6,302 bases of DNA from Anaerolineae bacterium (GTDB lineage: Bacteria; Chloroflexota; Anaerolineae; Aggregatilineales; Aggregatilineaceae): contig JAFGJA010000366.1 of NCBI GenBank assembly GCA_016929355.1, positions 1 through 6,302 of the forward strand. The letters are read 5' to 3'. A model generated the notes under the pieces. The model was not told the DNA's origin, searched no databases, and saw nothing but the letters and a program-made list of their open reading frames with translations. Shown in pieces: positions 6,068 to 6,302 of this stretch. The translations under genes and the position numbers were made by a program. The stretch's first letter is position 1. Each line of letters starts with the position of its first letter.

Positions 6068-6197
6068 ATGGGGAAAACAAATAGATTCCGCATGATGACG
6101 GAGGGGCGAACGCGAACCTGCGGTTCGTCATGTGTTCGCCCTGGACCGACACACTGGTCGGCCCCTACATGGTCTGCGTTTGAATTGTTTTCTCCAT
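6068..6197. repeat. 130-bp nested palindromic intergenic element with 13-bp imperfect terminal inverted repeats
   Basis: ATGGGGAAAACAA (6068-6080) is inverted at 6185-6197 with a single mismatch (12 of 13). Inside lies AGGGGC (6102-6107) with its inverse GCCCCT (6161-6166). That interval contains a hairpin with outer stem GGGCGAAC/GTTCGCCC (6104-6111/6134-6141) and inner stem CGAACC/GGTTCG (6113-6118/6122-6127), then a smaller hairpin CCGAC/GTCGG (6146-6150/6157-6161). There is no coding potential. It lies between two convergent genes, so it may also act as a bidirectional transcription terminator, although no hairpin is immediately followed by a strong T-run. The layout fits a small non-autonomous palindromic or MITE-like repeat; I could not find a flanking target duplication, and no second copy is in the window. 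Confidence 0.6.
6104..6141. terminator. Strong hairpin downstream of the hydrolase gene, possible transcription stop
   Basis: The 8-bp GC-rich outer stem (GGGCGAAC with GTTCGCCC) encloses a 6-bp inner stem with a TGC loop. It begins 43 bp after the hydrolase stop and is also downstream of the convergent partial gene. Lack of an adjacent T-tract argues against a canonical intrinsic terminator. It is part of the larger palindromic element. Confidence 0.3.
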
Positions 6198-6208
6198 AAG
6201 TTGGTCGC

Positions 6209-6302
6209 CTACTGCGTTTTTTCGCCTAACCAATACTCGGCAAACAGCGCCCATTCCGGCGAATCGGTGAATTTGTACTCGTACAAACCCACGCCTTTCA
6301 CC
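6209..6302 (-). CDS. C-terminal end of an unidentified protein (cut by window edge)
   Basis: On the minus strand an open frame enters from the right edge and ends at TAG (6211-6209), giving 30 visible residues: VKGVGLYEYKF, then TDSPEWALFAEYWLGEKTQ. The peptide is rich in aromatic and acidic residues and reads like a genuine globular C-terminus. Codon use also looks like that of the neighbouring hydrolase gene. It is convergent with that gene, with the palindromic element between them. The fragment is too short for me to assign a family. A relation to extracellular carbohydrate-active proteins is possible from context only. Confidence 0.6.
   Translation of the reverse strand, partial: VKGVGLYEYKFTDSPEWALFAEYWLGEKTQ

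Noticed and set aside
1..6302. CRISPR array, tRNA, rRNA, transposase or integrase
   Set aside because: No regularly spaced direct repeats, cloverleaf, rRNA segments or mobile-element proteins could be recognised.

Overview
The window looks like a chromosomal segment from a bacterium with moderate GC content, most plausibly a Chloroflexota (Anaerolineae-type) organism. That assignment is inference. It rests on an HdrC-HdrB-HdrA gene cluster in a non-methanogen setting, a very large secreted multidomain hydrolase, and an intergenic palindromic repeat with AGGGGC/GCCCCT ends of a style I associate with Chloroflexota genomes. No rRNA or other marker gene is present to confirm it.

Left part (1-1680, minus strand): a tightly packed operon read right to left, hdrC (TTG start with a strong Shine-Dalgarno), hdrB (ATGA overlap) and hdrA (only the N-terminal 50 codons are inside the window). 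Together they encode a soluble heterodisulfide-reductase-like iron-sulfur/flavin complex. All cysteine motifs of HdrB and HdrC are intact. About 400 bases (1681-2080) upstream of hdrC carry no gene. This stretch is AT-rich with several short inverted and direct repeats and probably holds the hdr promoter and leader.

Centre (2081-2755, minus strand): a NarL/LuxR-type response regulator with an intact C-terminal helix-turn-helix. Its receiver domain is atypical: Glu replaces the phosphoacceptor Asp, one residue of the acidic pair is Ser, and there are two CxxC pairs. No sensor kinase is adjacent.

Right part (2933-6061, plus strand): a divergently transcribed gene for a 1042-residue secreted protein. 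In order it has a signal peptide, a putative TIM-barrel glycosidase-like domain, a Ser/Ala-rich linker with a 4-residue tandem repeat, a fibronectin-III-like domain, an alpha/beta-hydrolase (esterase-like) domain with a visible Ser-Asp-His triad, and a C-terminal beta-rich domain. The 177-bp divergent promoter region holds an 8-bp inverted repeat (GTACAAAA ... TTTTGTAC) that could be the regulator's operator, which suggests the regulator may control the hydrolase and itself. Downstream, a 130-bp element with 13-bp imperfect terminal inverted repeats and nested hairpins separates it from a convergent gene of which only the last 30 codons are visible.

The hdr operon is familiar. The least ordinary parts are the atypical regulator paired with the GH-like/esterase fusion, and the nested palindromic repeat. 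Nothing in the window proves a new system.
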